From NCBI GenBank assembly GCA_016869765.1, contig VGES01000008.1, positions 1 through 64,000 on the forward strand: 64,000 nucleotides of DNA, in the 5' to 3' direction. The DNA is from Alphaproteobacteria bacterium. GTDB taxonomy: Bacteria > Pseudomonadota > Alphaproteobacteria > SHVP01. The notes beneath the pieces are model-generated. The model did no database searches, was not told the DNA's origin, and worked only from the letters and a program-made list of their open reading frames with translations. The translations under genes were made by a program, and so were the position numbers. This document shows, piece after piece, positions 8,015 through 17,192 of this stretch (position 1 is its first letter; each line of letters begins with the position of its first letter).

Positions 8015-9202
8015 ATGGTCGTTCAAGTTTCCGAGCCGTTCCCTCACGCGATGATGCCGCGGGCCAACCACGACGAGTTGGCGCGACAGAACGCGACGCT
8101 GGGGATCAAGTTGTTCATGACTTACAACGTCTATCCCGGTGACGAGGTCGTCTACGAGAGGGAGGCCAAGCCGCGCTTCGTTCGTACGAAGGGCCGGGCG
8201 CCCAAGGACAAGAATGAGGTGCGTGAGCTGATGCTACAGCAGCCGTTCACGCAAACTTGGAGCTCGATCGCACGGACGCTGCAGGAGATGCTCTGGTACA
8301 ACGTCGGCGAGTGCATCGATCGCCAACTTCCCGAACTGAAGGAGAAGGCGCGGGACCTGCACAAGAGGGCCAAGGGGACCCTGAGGGTCAACGAGAAGAT
8401 GGAGGTGCCGCGCTACCTCTCGGCGGTCGACATTCACTGCGCGCCGGGCAGCTACGGCGTCGACCTCGGGGATGACGACGTGTTCGCCGGCGCGCTCTAC
8501 GACCGCGGCGCCTACTATTACGCCAAGGGGTTGGTCGGACCGAAGAACGATACGACGGGTCGCGGTTTGGTCTTCGTCTTCAAACAGAAATACCCGAACT
8601 TCAAGCCCAAGCGGATCCTCGACCTGGGATGCGCGGTCGGCGGCTCGACGCTGCCGTGGAAAGACGCTTATCCCGATGCCGAGGTCTATGGCATCGACGT
8701 GGGTGCTCCGCTCATGCGCTATGCTCATGCGCGCGCCGAAGCATTGGGCAAAAAGATCCACTACAGCCAGCAGAACGGCGAGAAGACCGACTTTCCAGAC
8801 GACTTCTTCGATATCGTCGCGACTGCGGGCGTGTTCCACGAGACATCGCACAGCGCGTCGCGGAACATCATGAAGGAGGTCTTCCGTGTCCTTCGTCCGG
8901 GTGGGATCTCGATCAACTCGGACATCCCGCACCAGCACTACAACAACATCCACGATCAGTGGATGCTCGACTGGGATTGTCACTACAACGCCGAGCCGTT
9001 CTGGGCCCAGTGGACCTCGATGACCTCGAAGGAACTGATGGGGCAGGCGGGCTTCCCGGCCAACAAGGTCTGGGAGTGCTGGCGCGACCGCGACCACAAG
9101 GGCAATTTCTTCCTGCACGACCAGCCCAAGTCTTCGCCCAAGGAATCGAACCAGGGCGGGATCGGCAAGGGCGTGTTCTGGGGGGTCGTGAAGCCTGCGT
9201 AA
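8015..9202 (+). CDS. Class I SAM-dependent methyltransferase, paralogue 2 of 5
   Basis: A 395-residue member of the same family as the gene at 4212. It has the hallmark NHDELARQN opening, GRAPKDKNEVRELM, QTWSSIARTLQEMLWYNVGE, YLSAVDIHCAPGSYG, then motif I ILDLGCAVGGST and GAPLMRYAHARAEALGKKIH. The tail (DRDHKGNFFLHDQPK and on) is longer than in the other paralogues. The start is the ATG at 8015 behind GCGAGGA. The gene ends just before a strong hairpin shared with the convergent peptidase gene. Acceptor unknown. Confidence 0.88.
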   Translation: MVVQVSEPFPHAMMPRANHDELARQNATLGIKLFMTYNVYPGDEVVYEREAKPRFVRTKGRAPKDKNEVRELMLQQPFTQTWSSIARTLQEMLWYNVGECIDRQLPELKEKARDLHKRAKGTLRVNEKMEVPRYLSAVDIHCAPGSYGVDLGDDDVFAGALYDRGAYYYAKGLVGPKNDTTGRGLVFVFKQKYPNFKPKRILDLGCAVGGSTLPWKDAYPDAEVYGIDVGAPLMRYAHARAEALGKKIHYSQQNGEKTDFPDDFFDIVATAGVFHETSHSASRNIMKEVFRVLRPGGISINSDIPHQHYNNIHDQWMLDWDCHYNAEPFWAQWTSMTSKELMGQAGFPANKVWECWRDRDHKGNFFLHDQPKSSPKESNQGGIGKGVFWGVVKPA

Positions 9203-9229
9203 CGCTCCAAGGACGTCGGAGAAATCGAT

Positions 9230-9263
9230 AACGCCGGCGCCTCAGGGTGCCGGCGTTTTCTTT
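9230..9263. terminator. Bidirectional intrinsic terminator
   Basis: A perfect nine-base stem AACGCCGGC (9230-9238) / GCCGGCGTT (9249-9257) is followed rightward by a T-rich run (TTTTCTTTT). The leading AA gives a weaker T end leftward. It lies between convergent methyltransferase 2 and the M24 peptidase. The peptidase TGA (9242-9244) lies inside the loop, so the hairpin overlaps the end of that gene. Confidence 0.82.
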
Positions 9264-10513
9264 TCCGGAACGACGACGAGTTCGTTTTGCATCGAGGTCA
9301 ACGGTTCGAAGCCGTTGTGTGTCACGAGAAGCGTGTCTTCAAGATGCATCGAGCCCCAGCCCCATTCGCTGAACGGCATATCGATGTTGATGATCATGTT
9401 TTCCTCGAACACGTAGTCGCTCTGCTCGCCATGGATCTCGCGGCCGTACGGCAGCGGGCTGTCGGTGTGTTCCAGGCCGATGGAGTGCGGCGACACATAG
9501 AAGAATTCGGGCAATCCCGCCTTCTGAACGGCCGTGATCGTCTCGGCGATCAAGTGACTGCGTCGGGTGCCGGGTTTGAGCAGGCGGCAGGCCACGTCCC
9601 AGCCGGCCTGCATGGCCTTGGCGCGCCGCACGAGTTCGGCGTCCGGTTCGCCCACGACGACGCTGCGGCCAAAGTCGCCGAAGTAGTGGCGGTACTCGCC
9701 GATGGCATCGACGAACATCGGGACGCCGCGCGTGACGCACCCATGACGAAAGCCTCCGAGGTTGCCGACGATGTGACCGTTGCGACCGCCGCGCCGGGCG
9801 TGCTCGGTGTGGAACACGTTCTCGATCTCCTCCCAACGTGCCCCGTCGTAAAGGGCCCACGCCGCTGCCATCGTCGCGACCTCATTGATCTGCGCTGCGG
9901 CGCGCATCAACGCGATCTCGTCGGGCGTCTTCACCATGCGGATCTCGCGAAAGATATTCGTGGCATCGACGATCTCGATGTCGTCGAGGCCCATCTCCTT
10001 CATCCATTGCAGGACTCGCGGATCGTCGGTCCCGATGCGGCCACGATCGAGGCCGGTCTGCTTCAGGGCCCGGCGGAGGGCCCAGGCCGGTGTCGCCGCC
10101 AGCCTGTCGGCATGCGCCGTCGAACGGTCGAGCCAACCCTGTTCGACCGGGGTAAGGCGGGCCCCCGGCCGGACGCGCCAGCCCGACCACGGCGCTGCCG
10201 GCGGCTCGTCGTTCGCGGCCCGGCGGTTCGCCTGGCCGACCTCCCGGCCGGAATAGTCGGAGAACGTCACGATGTTGGACATCCAGGTCGGCATCTCGCT
10301 CAGGCGATCGAGCTTGATCGTCGGCAAGATGAGCGAGGCTTCGCTGTGCTCGTCGCGCGGCAGCACCGCGTAGTCGAGGAACGGCCAGCCGCCGTCGGTC
10401 ATACTCTCCCAGTACTCGGAGAGGTAGTAGATGTTGATGTTCTCCTTGGCGAGGAGTCCGCGCAGCCGGTGTTTGTCCATCACGGCATAGGCGCGATCGC
10501 GGTTGAGCAGCAT
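9242..10513 (-). CDS. M24 family metallopeptidase (Xaa-Pro aminopeptidase-like)
   Basis: A 423-residue protein with a creatinase-like N-terminal domain (~1-160) and a pita-bread M24 domain (~185-415). The metal site is recognisable: Asp residues in VDAIGEYRHYFGDFGRS, His in HSIGLEHTD, and two Glu in EENMIINIDM and SMHLEDTLLV. The start is the ATG at 10513 with GGAGGG upstream; the frame stays open well beyond without a better signal. Family members cleave X-Pro bonds or hydrolyse creatine-like substrates; substrate is uncertain. Confidence 0.88.
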   Translation of the reverse strand: MLLNRDRAYAVMDKHRLRGLLAKENINIYYLSEYWESMTDGGWPFLDYAVLPRDEHSEASLILPTIKLDRLSEMPTWMSNIVTFSDYSGREVGQANRRAANDEPPAAPWSGWRVRPGARLTPVEQGWLDRSTAHADRLAATPAWALRRALKQTGLDRGRIGTDDPRVLQWMKEMGLDDIEIVDATNIFREIRMVKTPDEIALMRAAAQINEVATMAAAWALYDGARWEEIENVFHTEHARRGGRNGHIVGNLGGFRHGCVTRGVPMFVDAIGEYRHYFGDFGRSVVVGEPDAELVRRAKAMQAGWDVACRLLKPGTRRSHLIAETITAVQKAGLPEFFYVSPHSIGLEHTDSPLPYGREIHGEQSDYVFEENMIINIDMPFSEWGWGSMHLEDTLLVTHNGFEPLTSMQNELVVVPEKKTPAP

Positions 10514-10603
10514 GGCGGTTCCCTCCGGGAGTCGAGTATACGAGCGCGTTGACCCCGATGCCCGGCCACGGGCAATCTCCGCGCAAGCAAAACGGAGGCG
10601 CCG

Positions 10604-11290
10604 ATGAAGTTGTTCTACACCCCGATTCCCTACCTGATTCACAAGGCGCAGGTGGCGGCGATCCATGCCGGCGTCTACGAGAAACTGGAACGTATCCCGA
10701 CCAATCCGTTCAAGCGGGATCCGGCCCATGTTGCCGCCAATCCGCTGTCCAAAGTGCCGACCCTGGTGCTCGATGACGGGACGCCGCTCTACGGTGGTCC
10801 GGTGATCTACGAATACCTCGACTCCCTCCACAACGGCCCGAAGCTGTTTCCAGCGTCAGGTCCGGAGCGGTGGCTGGTGCTGCGGCGTTTGGCGCTGGCG
10901 GACGGCATGTGGGATGTGGCGGTCCAGCGGGAGGGCGAAAGCGGTCGTCCCGCAGAATTCCAGTACGCCGCGGAGATTGAAAAGCACGGGGCCACCGTGA
11001 ACCGTTGTCTCGATCAGATGGAGAAGGAAGCTTCGACCTATCGAGGTTTCACGATCGATCAGGTCTCCGCCGCCTGTGGCCTGATGTATTTCGACCGCTT
11101 GGTCATGCTAAAGCGTCCAGGAGCCGCAGATTGGCGTCCTGGACGGCCGACACTCGCCGCCTGGTACCAGGAGTTCGTCAAACACCCGGCGATGCGCCCG
11201 CACGACAACGAATTCCGTGCCGCGTTCAACGAGGGCGACACGCGATCGCGTTGGGGCACGGCGAACGCTCTGCGGCCACCGGCGGGTTAG
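10604..11290 (+). CDS. Glutathione S-transferase family protein
   Basis: A 228-residue protein with a thioredoxin-like N-terminal domain (MKLFYTPIPYLIHKAQVAA, then NPLSKVPTLVLDDGTPLYGG with the cis-Pro, then VIYEYLD). An all-helical C-terminal domain follows from about residue 85. The ATG follows ACGGAGGC. It is transcribed divergently from the M24 peptidase. Typical roles are conjugation or reductive dehalogenation in the cytoplasm; nothing here fixes the substrate. Confidence 0.88.
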   Translation: MKLFYTPIPYLIHKAQVAAIHAGVYEKLERIPTNPFKRDPAHVAANPLSKVPTLVLDDGTPLYGGPVIYEYLDSLHNGPKLFPASGPERWLVLRRLALADGMWDVAVQREGESGRPAEFQYAAEIEKHGATVNRCLDQMEKEASTYRGFTIDQVSAACGLMYFDRLVMLKRPGAADWRPGRPTLAAWYQEFVKHPAMRPHDNEFRAAFNEGDTRSRWGTANALRPPAG

Positions 11291-11360
11291 GCGGTCCCGA
11301 ATCGACGATAGAAGAATGGACTCCACCCCGGGGTCGAGTACGCCTTAAGCTTCTGTTGGT

Positions 11361-12527
11361 ATGGCTTCAGTCTTGACGCCGTCGATGCTCTCGCGCGCGC
11401 AGGTGCGGGAGTTGGACGGACACCTGCGCCGGCTGTGGAAACTCGGCGCCAACATGCTGATTCGCTGGCGTTACCACCGCGAGGGCCTCGAGGTGTTCCA
11501 CCTGACGAGTTACGGGCTCCCGGCGGCGGTCAAGAAATGTGCTTGGCTGATCGACGGCTCGCGACTCCTGACAGACGACGGGCGGATTGCTGCCGCAACG
11601 GCCGCCGGTTGCGAGCGCAGCACCATTCGGCTGGGCTTCATCCTGGCCGAAGACAACGGCACCAAACAGCTGATCGACGAACTGCTCGGCAAATACTCGG
11701 TCATCTACGTCGATTGCCGGGCGGTGGCGCTGTACGACATGGTGAGTTTCTCGCTGCACTCGCCGTTCGAGCAAGTCACGCAGGTGAACGTACTGTCGCA
11801 TTTCATCAATCTGGCCGGCGAGCGCATCCGGGCGTTGGGCCTGCCCGTCGATATTTGCATGACGACGACAGGGGACGGCTTCTACGCGTGGAACGACCGC
11901 ACCGGCCTGATGGCCGATGTCGGGCTCTACTGCGCGACGATGCTGGCGCTCGGCTATGTCTACGCGGTTCGCCCCCGGGCCGATCCGCGGACGGTGCCGC
12001 GGTTGCGGGCCTGCGTGCACTTCGGCAGCCACTACGAGTACAAGATGATGCGCGGCGGTGGCTCGGAGCCGGCGCCGTTCATCGTGGGCGACGTCACCAT
12101 CACGCTGGCACGGCTCATCTCCAAGGCGCTGACCCATCAACTCCTCGTCGGCACCTACACGCGACGTCTCGAAGGAATCGATGCGGAGTGGGGCGAGAAG
12201 TTCGGCATGCCGATCATGGAGACGCCGGCATTCGTGGCGCTGGCGCAACAGGAACTGGCCAAAATCAAGGGAACCGCCATCCCTGGAGGCGAAATCACCA
12301 GCGTGCGCTCGTATCTGACCGGGCCCCGAGTCGACGAGCGGTCATTCACGATTCGTAAGTACCTCGTGTCCGACAAACACGGTCTTGAGCACGCCTGCTA
12401 CAACGCGAAATTCAACCTAACCACAAAGGAAGGGGGCGAGGTGCGTTTCGGACTGCTCGAGAGCGACATGGCCGAATTCAAGGCGCGCCACGACCCGGCC
12501 GACGACATCATGATCCGGGTCGTTTAG
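11361..12527 (+). CDS. Class III nucleotidyl cyclase-like protein
   Basis: A 388-residue protein. Residues ~120-300 resemble a class III cyclase homology domain: the first metal Asp in YDMVSFSLHSPFEQV (D126) and the hairpin motif TTTGDGFYAW (D172), followed by a VHFGSHYEY strand. The N-terminal ~115 residues could be a sensor region. The C-terminal ~90 residues match nothing I recognise. Both metal-binding Asp are present, but the purine-selecting and transition-state residues cannot be placed confidently, so activity is uncertain. No strong ribosome site is visible. The end overlaps the convergent pentapeptide gene by 20 bases. Confidence 0.55.
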   Translation: MASVLTPSMLSRAQVRELDGHLRRLWKLGANMLIRWRYHREGLEVFHLTSYGLPAAVKKCAWLIDGSRLLTDDGRIAAATAAGCERSTIRLGFILAEDNGTKQLIDELLGKYSVIYVDCRAVALYDMVSFSLHSPFEQVTQVNVLSHFINLAGERIRALGLPVDICMTTTGDGFYAWNDRTGLMADVGLYCATMLALGYVYAVRPRADPRTVPRLRACVHFGSHYEYKMMRGGGSEPAPFIVGDVTITLARLISKALTHQLLVGTYTRRLEGIDAEWGEKFGMPIMETPAFVALAQQELAKIKGTAIPGGEITSVRSYLTGPRVDERSFTIRKYLVSDKHGLEHACYNAKFNLTTKEGGEVRFGLLESDMAEFKARHDPADDIMIRVV

Positions 12528-13725
12528 CGGCCGGCGCCCGATCGGTCGCACACTGGCGCAGGTCCACGCCGTCGAGCGCTGCGTCGCGCAGATCGGCGCG
12601 CTGCAGGTTGGTCTGCCGCAGGCGGCCGGTGCGTTGACCGCTGCGGTCGAAGAGGTCGATCGGCTTGACGATCGCACCCTTCAGGTTGGCGCCTTTGAGG
12701 TTCGCGCCACCGAGATTGCTTCCCGAAAGCACGGCCTGGCTGAGGTTCGCGCCGGTCAGGTTGGCCCGCGTCAAATTGGAAAGCGCGATGATTGCGCCCG
12801 ACAGGTTGGCGCCTTCGAAGGACGCATCCTTGAGCACCATGCCGCTCAGGATGCGACCCGAGAAATCGACGTGACTGAGGTTCTCGCCCGCCAACACGCC
12901 CGGCTGACCTTCCTTGCCGTTGCTCTTCACCCAGCGTTCGTGCTCGGTGAGGATTCGTCGCAGGTGGGGCGGCAACTGGTCCGCCGCGATCATCACCTTG
13001 GCGCCGGTCACTTGGCACTTGGCGAGATCGACCTTCTCGAGCCGGGCGCCGTCGAGATCGGCACCCGAGAAGTTCGAGTCCGCGGCGACGGCGCCGGTCA
13101 GGTCGGCCCCCTTGAGCGTCGCGTTCTTGAAGCTGACGCTGAGGAGTTTGGCGCCTGCGAGATTCGCCCCGGAGAGATCGGCATTGGCGAAGTTGGTCTG
13201 GCTCAAGTCGGCGCCCGAAAGCTGCGCGCCCTTGAGCTTGGCGGCGAACAGACTCGATCCTGTGAGGCGAGCGCCCGTCATCTGGGCCCGCATCAGCGTC
13301 GCGAAGTCGAGCACGCAATCACTCAGGTCGGCGGCGTCGCGGCCCATCCAGACGCCATCGGCGCCCAACACGGTGCCGCCACGAAGATCAGCGTCGGTCA
13401 AGTCGGCATGATCGAGTCGGGCTTTCGACAGGCGCGCACCACGCAACAACGTCTTGACCAGGATCGCGTTGGAGAAGTCCGCACCCTCGAGGCTGGCCGC
13501 AAACAGGTCGGCTTCGGAGAGATTGGCGCTGCTGAAAATCGTGCCAGTGGCATTGACGCCCACCATGATTGCGCGGCGCAAATCCACCGCGGACAGGTCG
13601 AAGCCAGAAAGTTGGGCGCGCGACAGATCGGCACGCGTGCCCTGGCCGGAGTTGCCCAGCCATTGGGCGTGCGCCTTGATGATGGGTACGACCACCGGCT
13701 TGCCCGCCGGCTTGGCCTGCGCCAT
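12508..13725 (-). CDS. Pentapeptide-repeat protein 1
   Basis: A 405-residue protein built almost entirely of A(D/N)LXX repeats (GADLS, GARL, GANLSQ), predicting right-handed quadrilateral beta-helices. It has two repeat blocks (about residues 30-245 and 275-395). They are separated by a non-repeat linker with EHERWVKSNGKEG, and the protein opens with the related HAQWLGNSGQGTRADLS. The paralogue at 26779-28041 has the same plan. Pentapeptide proteins include DNA mimics and scaffolds; no specific role can be assigned. No signal peptide, so cytoplasmic. It lies downstream of fliG on the same strand, 196 bases away. Confidence 0.9.
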   Translation of the reverse strand: MAQAKPAGKPVVVPIIKAHAQWLGNSGQGTRADLSRAQLSGFDLSAVDLRRAIMVGVNATGTIFSSANLSEADLFAASLEGADFSNAILVKTLLRGARLSKARLDHADLTDADLRGGTVLGADGVWMGRDAADLSDCVLDFATLMRAQMTGARLTGSSLFAAKLKGAQLSGADLSQTNFANADLSGANLAGAKLLSVSFKNATLKGADLTGAVAADSNFSGADLDGARLEKVDLAKCQVTGAKVMIAADQLPPHLRRILTEHERWVKSNGKEGQPGVLAGENLSHVDFSGRILSGMVLKDASFEGANLSGAIIALSNLTRANLTGANLSQAVLSGSNLGGANLKGANLKGAIVKPIDLFDRSGQRTGRLRQTNLQRADLRDAALDGVDLRQCATDRAPAAKRPGS

Positions 13726-13921
13726 CGGAACAATCCCCCCAATCGGTATGCCTGACTGTATTACTCATATGTTGCACAACCGTAAGGAATCAATGACGTA
13801 TCTCACGGTCGGACCAGATATCTGGGCCGTCAGACGCCCGACTATTGCTTGAAATTTTAGGAAAATGCCGGGAACGGCGCGCAGCACCGCACCCGGGCCG
13901 TGGCGTAACGCAGCGTTTGGG

Positions 13922-14992
13922 TTAGTAGACCAGTTCGTCGTCGCCGCCGGCCTCGGCGATAACGATCTCACCCTTGTCGGCCAACTCTTTGGCGACCGAG
14001 ACCATCTTGCCCTGGCCCTCCTCGACGTCCTTGAGGCGAACTGGGCCCATGGCCTCCATGTCCTCGCGGAGGATCTTGCCGGCGCGTTCGGACATGTTGC
14101 TGAGGAACAGATCGCGCAGCGACTCCGAAGCGCCCTTGAGCGACACCGCGAGGACCGTCTTGTCGACAGCGCGAAGCAGGGCTTGGACACCGGCCGGATC
14201 GAGCCGCGACAGGTCTTCGAAGGTGAACATCAACGACTTGATCTTCTCGGCCGACTCCTTGTTGCGCTCCTCAAGCGAGGACATGAAGCGCGCCTCGGTC
14301 GAGCGATCGAAGTTGTTGAAGATCTCGGCGATCATCTCATGGCTGTCGCGCTTCGAGGTTCGCGCGAGGTTGGCCATGAACTCCGTGCGCAAGGTTTGCT
14401 CGAGGCTGGCCAGCACCTCCTTGCGGACCGGCTCCGCGGTCAGCATGCGCATGACGACCTCGGTCGCCAACTCTTCGGGCAGTTCGCCAAGCACGCGCGC
14501 CGCATGGTCGGGCTTGATCTTGGTCATGACGACCGCGATCGTCTGCGGGTACTCGTTCTTGAGGTATTGCGCCAGGGTCTGCTCGTTCACGTTCGCGAGC
14601 TTCTCCCACATCGTGCGTCCGGCGGGACCGCGGATGTCCTCCATGATTTCGGATACCCGGTCGTTGCCCATGACCTTGGCGAGGAGGCGCTCGGTCGATT
14701 CGAACGAACCGACGAGCGAACCACCGCCGGCGAAGCCGGCGACGAAGTCCCGGAACAGCTCTTCGACAACGTCGGCCTTAACCTGACCGACAGTTGCCAT
14801 CGCCTGGGAGATCTCTTTGATCTCCTCATCGTCCATTTTTTCGATCAGTTTCCCGGCGCGGGCTTCACCGATCGCCATGATGACGACCGCCGCTTTCTGC
14901 GCCCCGGTCAGCTGGCGCAGTTCGAGCCGGGCCTGAGTCTTGGTTCGGCTTTTGCCATCGGTATCGGCGTCGTCGACCTGTGCCTGGGCCAT
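13922..14992 (-). CDS. fliG: Flagellar motor switch protein FliG
   Basis: A protein of about 356 residues (372 if a TTG at 15040 is used). It carries FliG N ([20 protein letters not shown]), middle ([27 protein letters not shown], the EHPQR-like motif) and C domains ([22 protein letters not shown], the charged torque helix). FliG forms the rotor ring contacting MotA. I prefer the ATG at 14992 because the TTG lacks a spaced ribosome site. It starts downstream of a histidine kinase gene on the same strand and is not beside other flagellar genes; flagellins and motA lie 9-16 kb away. Confidence 0.93.
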   Translation of the reverse strand: MAQAQVDDADTDGKSRTKTQARLELRQLTGAQKAAVVIMAIGEARAGKLIEKMDDEEIKEISQAMATVGQVKADVVEELFRDFVAGFAGGGSLVGSFESTERLLAKVMGNDRVSEIMEDIRGPAGRTMWEKLANVNEQTLAQYLKNEYPQTIAVVMTKIKPDHAARVLGELPEELATEVVMRMLTAEPVRKEVLASLEQTLRTEFMANLARTSKRDSHEMIAEIFNNFDRSTEARFMSSLEERNKESAEKIKSLMFTFEDLSRLDPAGVQALLRAVDKTVLAVSLKGASESLRDLFLSNMSERAGKILREDMEAMGPVRLKDVEEGQGKMVSVAKELADKGEIVIAEAGGDDELVY

Positions 14993-15073
14993 GGTGCGAA
15001 ACGTTCCGTCTGAGTTCGAGATGCCTTGGGCATCCTCCAACCCCTAAGCGTAGCCAAATTGGTTAACAAATGC

Positions 15074-16447
15074 CTAAAGCGATACCGAAGGACCGACGGG
15101 AATCCGCAGAATCGCCCGCAAACCCGGGCTGTTATCGGCCAAAATGAGCCGGCCGCGATGGAGATCGGCCACGGCTTTGGCCAAGCTCAGGCCGAGGCCC
15201 GCGCCCGGCGTGCCGCGGCTCTCCTCCAGGCGCGTGAAGCGTTCGACGGCCCTATCACGATCCCCGGCCGCGATGCCAGGCCCACGATCGGCGACCATGA
15301 CGGAGGCCTCTTCGCCGGCTCGCTCCAAGGTCAGCGTGATGGTTCCGCCTTTCGGCGAGAACTTTATGGCGTTGTCGAGCAAGTTGGCCAACGCCTGGGC
15401 CAGCAGGGCGCGATGGCCGTGGACGATCAAGGGTTGGGGCAGGGTCGAGCGAATGGGGGTACTGCGCTCCTCGGCCGTGGGCGCGTAAAGGTCGGCCACG
15501 TCGCGGCACACGGCCGCCAGATCGACTGGCCCCATCTCTCGTCGCAGGACTCCCGATTCGGCACGAGCGATATCGAGCAGGGCTGTGAACATCGCGAGGA
15601 GGCGGTCTGCGTCGGCGATGCTTTGCTCGAGCGCGTGGCGTGACTCTGGCGCAACCGATGGAGCCATCAGAGTAGCTTCGAGTCTGGTGCGTAGGCGGGT
15701 GAGCGGGGTGCGAAGATCATGGGCGATGTTGTCGGAAACCGATTGCAGGCCGCCCACCAGGCGCTCGATCTGGTCGAGCATCGCATTGAGGCTTTGCGCC
15801 AGGCGATCGAATTCATCGTTGCTGCCGGTCAATGGCATCCGGCGCGACCAGTCGCCGGCGATGATGTCCTGACTCGTCCGGGCGATGGCGTCGACCCGTC
15901 GCAACGTGTTGCGGCCCATGGCCAAGCCGCCAGCGACGGCCAGGACGACGACGAGGAGCCCGGCCCAGGACAGCGAGTCGCGCAGTCCGACGAGCAACTC
16001 CGTTCGTTCCTGCACGTCGCGTCCGACCAACAGTTGAAAGCCGCCGGCGAGTTGCAGGTGGCGTGCCCGTGCGTGGTGGACGCCGGCCGGAGACCCTGGG
16101 CGGTCAAAGTCGAAGTCGAACCAGCCGCTGGTTTGCTCGACCGGAAGGGGCCATTGGTCGAGGTTGCCGATGATTGGTCGGAAGGAACTGTCGGTCAGGA
16201 GGTACAGACTTTGCCGCTGGTTGCGACTGCGCTCTGCCAGGACATCGCGTAGGCCGACCAAACCATTCTGCCGGTAGTGCTCGGCGAGCCCCGTGATCTC
16301 GATGCTGATGGTCGATTCGGTCTGGGTTTTCACATACTCCGTGACGGACCAGAACACGAAGGCCAGTAGCGCAATGGACGATCCGCCGAACAACGCCAAA
16401 TAGATCGCGGCGATCCGGAAGACCGAGGTGCGCAGCAACCTAGGCAC
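15074..16447 (-). CDS. Sensor histidine kinase of a two-component system
   Basis: A 457-residue membrane kinase with a TM helix at ~12-34, a periplasmic domain ~36-158, a second TM ~160-178, then HAMP (NTLRRVDAIARTSQDIIAGD). HisKA follows with H243 in IAHDLRTPLTRLR, then HATPase (LANLLDNAIKFSPKG, DRGPGIA, GAGLGLSLAKAV). The start is a GTG overlapping the response-regulator stop by eight bases, showing translational coupling. It probably senses an envelope signal; the HtrA protease gene upstream points to envelope stress, as inference. Confidence 0.93.
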   Translation of the reverse strand: MPRLLRTSVFRIAAIYLALFGGSSIALLAFVFWSVTEYVKTQTESTISIEITGLAEHYRQNGLVGLRDVLAERSRNQRQSLYLLTDSSFRPIIGNLDQWPLPVEQTSGWFDFDFDRPGSPAGVHHARARHLQLAGGFQLLVGRDVQERTELLVGLRDSLSWAGLLVVVLAVAGGLAMGRNTLRRVDAIARTSQDIIAGDWSRRMPLTGSNDEFDRLAQSLNAMLDQIERLVGGLQSVSDNIAHDLRTPLTRLRTRLEATLMAPSVAPESRHALEQSIADADRLLAMFTALLDIARAESGVLRREMGPVDLAAVCRDVADLYAPTAEERSTPIRSTLPQPLIVHGHRALLAQALANLLDNAIKFSPKGGTITLTLERAGEEASVMVADRGPGIAAGDRDRAVERFTRLEESRGTPGAGLGLSLAKAVADLHRGRLILADNSPGLRAILRIPVGPSVSL

Positions 16448-17111
16448 GCAGGCAGTATCCTGCGCCCCGCACGGTGTGGAGGAGCGGCGTCGCGAATCCC
16501 TTGTCGATCTTGGCGCGCAAGCGGCTCATGTGGACGTCGATGACATTGGTCTGCGGGTCGAAGCGATAATCCCACACGGCCTCCAGCATCATCGTGCGGG
16601 TCACCACCTGGCCGGCGTGACGCATCAGGTATTCGAGCAGCGCGAACTCCCGGGGCAGGAGGTCGATCGCTGTCCCATTCCGCGACGCCGAACGGGCGAG
16701 GAGGTTGAGTTCGAGGTCGCCAACTTTCAGGATCCCATTGGTCATGGGTTTCGCGGCGCGTCGTCCCAGCGCCTCGACTCGCGCGAGAAGCTCGGAGAAG
16801 GAGAACGGCTTGGCGAGATAATCGTCGCCGCCCGCCCGCAGACCCTTCACACGTTCATCGACGTCGCCAAGCGCACTCAAGAACAGCACCGGGGTCTGTA
16901 CCTGTTCGGCCCGCAATCGGCGGACCAACGTCAGGCCGTCCTGCTTGGGCAACATCCGATCTACAACCAGGACATCGTAGAATCCGGTCTGCGCCATCAG
17001 GAATCCCTGATCACCGTCGTTGGCGCTGTCGACCGTGTGGCCGCTTTCGCGGAGCGCCCTGCTGGCATACGCCGCCGTCTCGCGATCGTCTTCGACTAGG
17101 AGGATGCGCAT
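16440..17111 (-). CDS. OmpR-family response regulator
   Basis: A 223-residue regulator. The receiver domain (1-120) has the acidic pair EDD, phospho-acceptor D51 (VVDRMLP), a conserved Ser (LFLSALG) and Lys (YLAKPF). The winged-helix DNA-binding domain (~128-222) includes LLPREFALLEYLMRHAGQVV and NVIDVHMSRLRAKID. It partners the overlapping kinase downstream and follows the HtrA protease gene on the same strand, beyond a terminator-like hairpin, so it probably also has its own promoter or relies on read-through. Confidence 0.94.
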   Translation of the reverse strand: MRILLVEDDRETAAYASRALRESGHTVDSANDGDQGFLMAQTGFYDVLVVDRMLPKQDGLTLVRRLRAEQVQTPVLFLSALGDVDERVKGLRAGGDDYLAKPFSFSELLARVEALGRRAAKPMTNGILKVGDLELNLLARSASRNGTAIDLLPREFALLEYLMRHAGQVVTRTMMLEAVWDYRFDPQTNVIDVHMSRLRAKIDKGFATPLLHTVRGAGYCLRA

Positions 17112-17151
17112 GGGCTCGTCCGCTCCATCGAAGATAGGGACGCCCGACCCG

Positions 17152-17187
17152 AGAGAAAAGGAGGGCGCCGATCGTGGCGCCCTCCTT
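17152..17187 (-). terminator. Intrinsic terminator after the HtrA protease gene
   Basis: A perfect 12-base stem AAGGAGGGCGCC (17158-17169) / GGCGCCCTCCTT (17176-17187) with a six-base loop. On the leftward strand it is followed by TTTTCTCTC. It lies five bases past the protease stop and 46 bases before the response-regulator start, so it should cut most protease transcripts before the two-component genes. Confidence 0.85.
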
Positions 17188-17192
17188 GAACG

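Noticed and set aside
12508-13725. Short-period DNA repetition that might suggest a repeat array
   Set aside because: The 15-base periodicity comes from pentapeptide codons in a single coding frame; there are no identical repeats with unique spacers as in a CRISPR array. The same holds for 26779-28041.
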